A stretch of 5,108 bases of DNA from Oscillospiraceae bacterium. Its GTDB lineage: Bacteria; Bacillota; Clostridia; Oscillospirales; Ruminococcaceae. The translations under genes and the position numbers were made by a program. The stretch is taken from assembly GCA_029062865.1 (NCBI GenBank), contig JAIDPG010000159.1, forward strand, positions 1-5,108, in the 5' to 3' direction. The notes beneath the pieces were generated by a model that worked only from the letters and a program-made list of their open reading frames with translations, had not been told where the DNA came from and searched no databases. How positions within the stretch are numbered: position 1 is the stretch's first letter; every line of letters starts with the position of its first letter. Below are positions 4,936 to 5,108 of this stretch, one piece after another.

Positions 4936-5010
4936 ACTTTTTGAAATTTATGCGGTCCGGGTTTGTTGACTTGGGTTGATTTATTTGAAAAAAATTTCAA
5001 AATTCCCTCC

Positions 5011-5047
5011 GCGCTGCTCCGTTTCGCTTCGCTCCACTCTGCAGCGC
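5011..5047. repeat. Inverted repeat ending at the adaptor junction
   Basis: gcgctgc (5011-5017) and gcagcgc (5041-5047) pair across 23 bases containing ttcgctccact, an 11-base string also found at 986-996 beside the hairpins of the carboxyltransferase operon. The right arm stops exactly where adaptor sequence begins. Confidence 0.55.
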
Positions 5048-5108
5048 CTGTCTCTAATACACAACTGCCGCTGACGACGACTGAATAGGTGTTGATCTCG
5101 GTGGTCGC
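5048..5108. other. Illumina Nextera i5 adaptor read-through, not genomic
   Basis: Bases 5048-5080 match the reverse complement of the Tn5 mosaic end plus Nextera read-1 adaptor (known sequence begins CTGTCTCTTATACACATCTG), with differences at 5056, 5064, 5068 and 5074. Bases 5081-5088 (ctgaatag) sit where the 8-base sample index belongs. Bases 5089-5108 match the P5 end (GTGTAGATCTCGGTGGTCGC) with one difference at 5093. About 48 of 53 fixed bases agree in correct order and spacing. The errors suggest low-quality read ends that escaped trimming. This stretch should be excluded from biological interpretation. Confidence 0.97.

Larger units (their letters stand above)
4805..5009. repeat. Three exact copies of a 19-bp AT-rich repeat
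   Basis: aaaatttcaaaattccctc occurs at 4805-4823, 4833-4851 and 4991-5009, the first two only 28 bases apart. Copies two and three are preceded by tttgaaa, so each forms a palindrome of the type tttgaaa-n-tttcaaa. An inverted partial copy, ttttgaaattt, is at 4939-4949. Copies two and three are each followed by GC-rich hairpin DNA containing tcgcttcgctcc (4870-4881 and 5024-5035). The region between the pseudouridine synthase start and the adaptor has no gene; these repeats and hairpins fill it. Confidence 0.8.

Noticed and set aside
4909..4942. Plus-strand terminator
   Set aside because: The stem is AT-rich, no plus-strand gene precedes it, and the structure belongs to the compound repeat.
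4805..5009. CRISPR array
   Set aside because: There are only three copies, start-to-start spacings are 28 and 158 bases, the unit is palindromic AT-rich DNA, and no cas gene is near.
5048..5066. Natural Tn5/IS50 end
   Set aside because: The mosaic end is followed by read-1 adaptor, an 8-base index and P5 sequence in exact library order, which only a sequencing library molecule has.

Overview
The window looks like the end of a short-read contig from an anaerobic, gut-type Clostridia bacterium, most plausibly of the Oscillospiraceae/Ruminococcaceae group. That placement is inferred from the three-part biotin carboxyltransferase module, Gram-positive ribosome sites (GGAGG-type), GC-rich and Ala-rich coding sequence with AT-rich intergenic regions, and 'gcttcgctcc' intergenic hairpins. 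It is not proven. Every credible gene lies on the minus strand, so the window reads from right to left.

Region A (4044-5047) holds an RsuA/RluB-type 23S rRNA pseudouridine synthase. It is preceded by a noncoding stretch with three exact copies of a 19-bp AT-rich repeat and several GC-rich hairpins. The last 61 bases (5048-5108) are not genomic. They match an Illumina Nextera i5 adaptor with about five substitutions.

Region B (2615-4039) is a small accessory block downstream of the pseudouridine synthase. It contains a 105-aa GNAT-like protein overlapping the operon end, an AT-rich transglutaminase-fold protein with an intact Cys/His/Asp triad, an in-frame remnant of a diverged paralogue of the 105-aa gene (3' end only), and an AT-rich 95-aa protein of unknown function. 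A strong intrinsic terminator closes the block. Direct repeats and shared flanks (a 14-bp exact repeat, a 74-bp 80% match and a 33-bp 27/33 match) suggest the block was assembled by gene turnover at the 3' end of the GNAT-like gene.

Region C (1-2445) has a good sigma-A promoter driving three genes: a short (439 aa) carboxyltransferase of the MmdA/12S family, a biotin carrier protein with an AMKM biotinylation site, and the N-terminal part of an OadA/5S-type carboxyltransferase that runs off the left edge. These three parts are those of a transcarboxylase (12S + 1.3S + 5S). The same parts also occur in Na+-pumping decarboxylases, but the membrane beta subunit and the small OadG-type subunit are not found between these genes. 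A set of strong hairpins separates the first and second genes and may set their relative expression.
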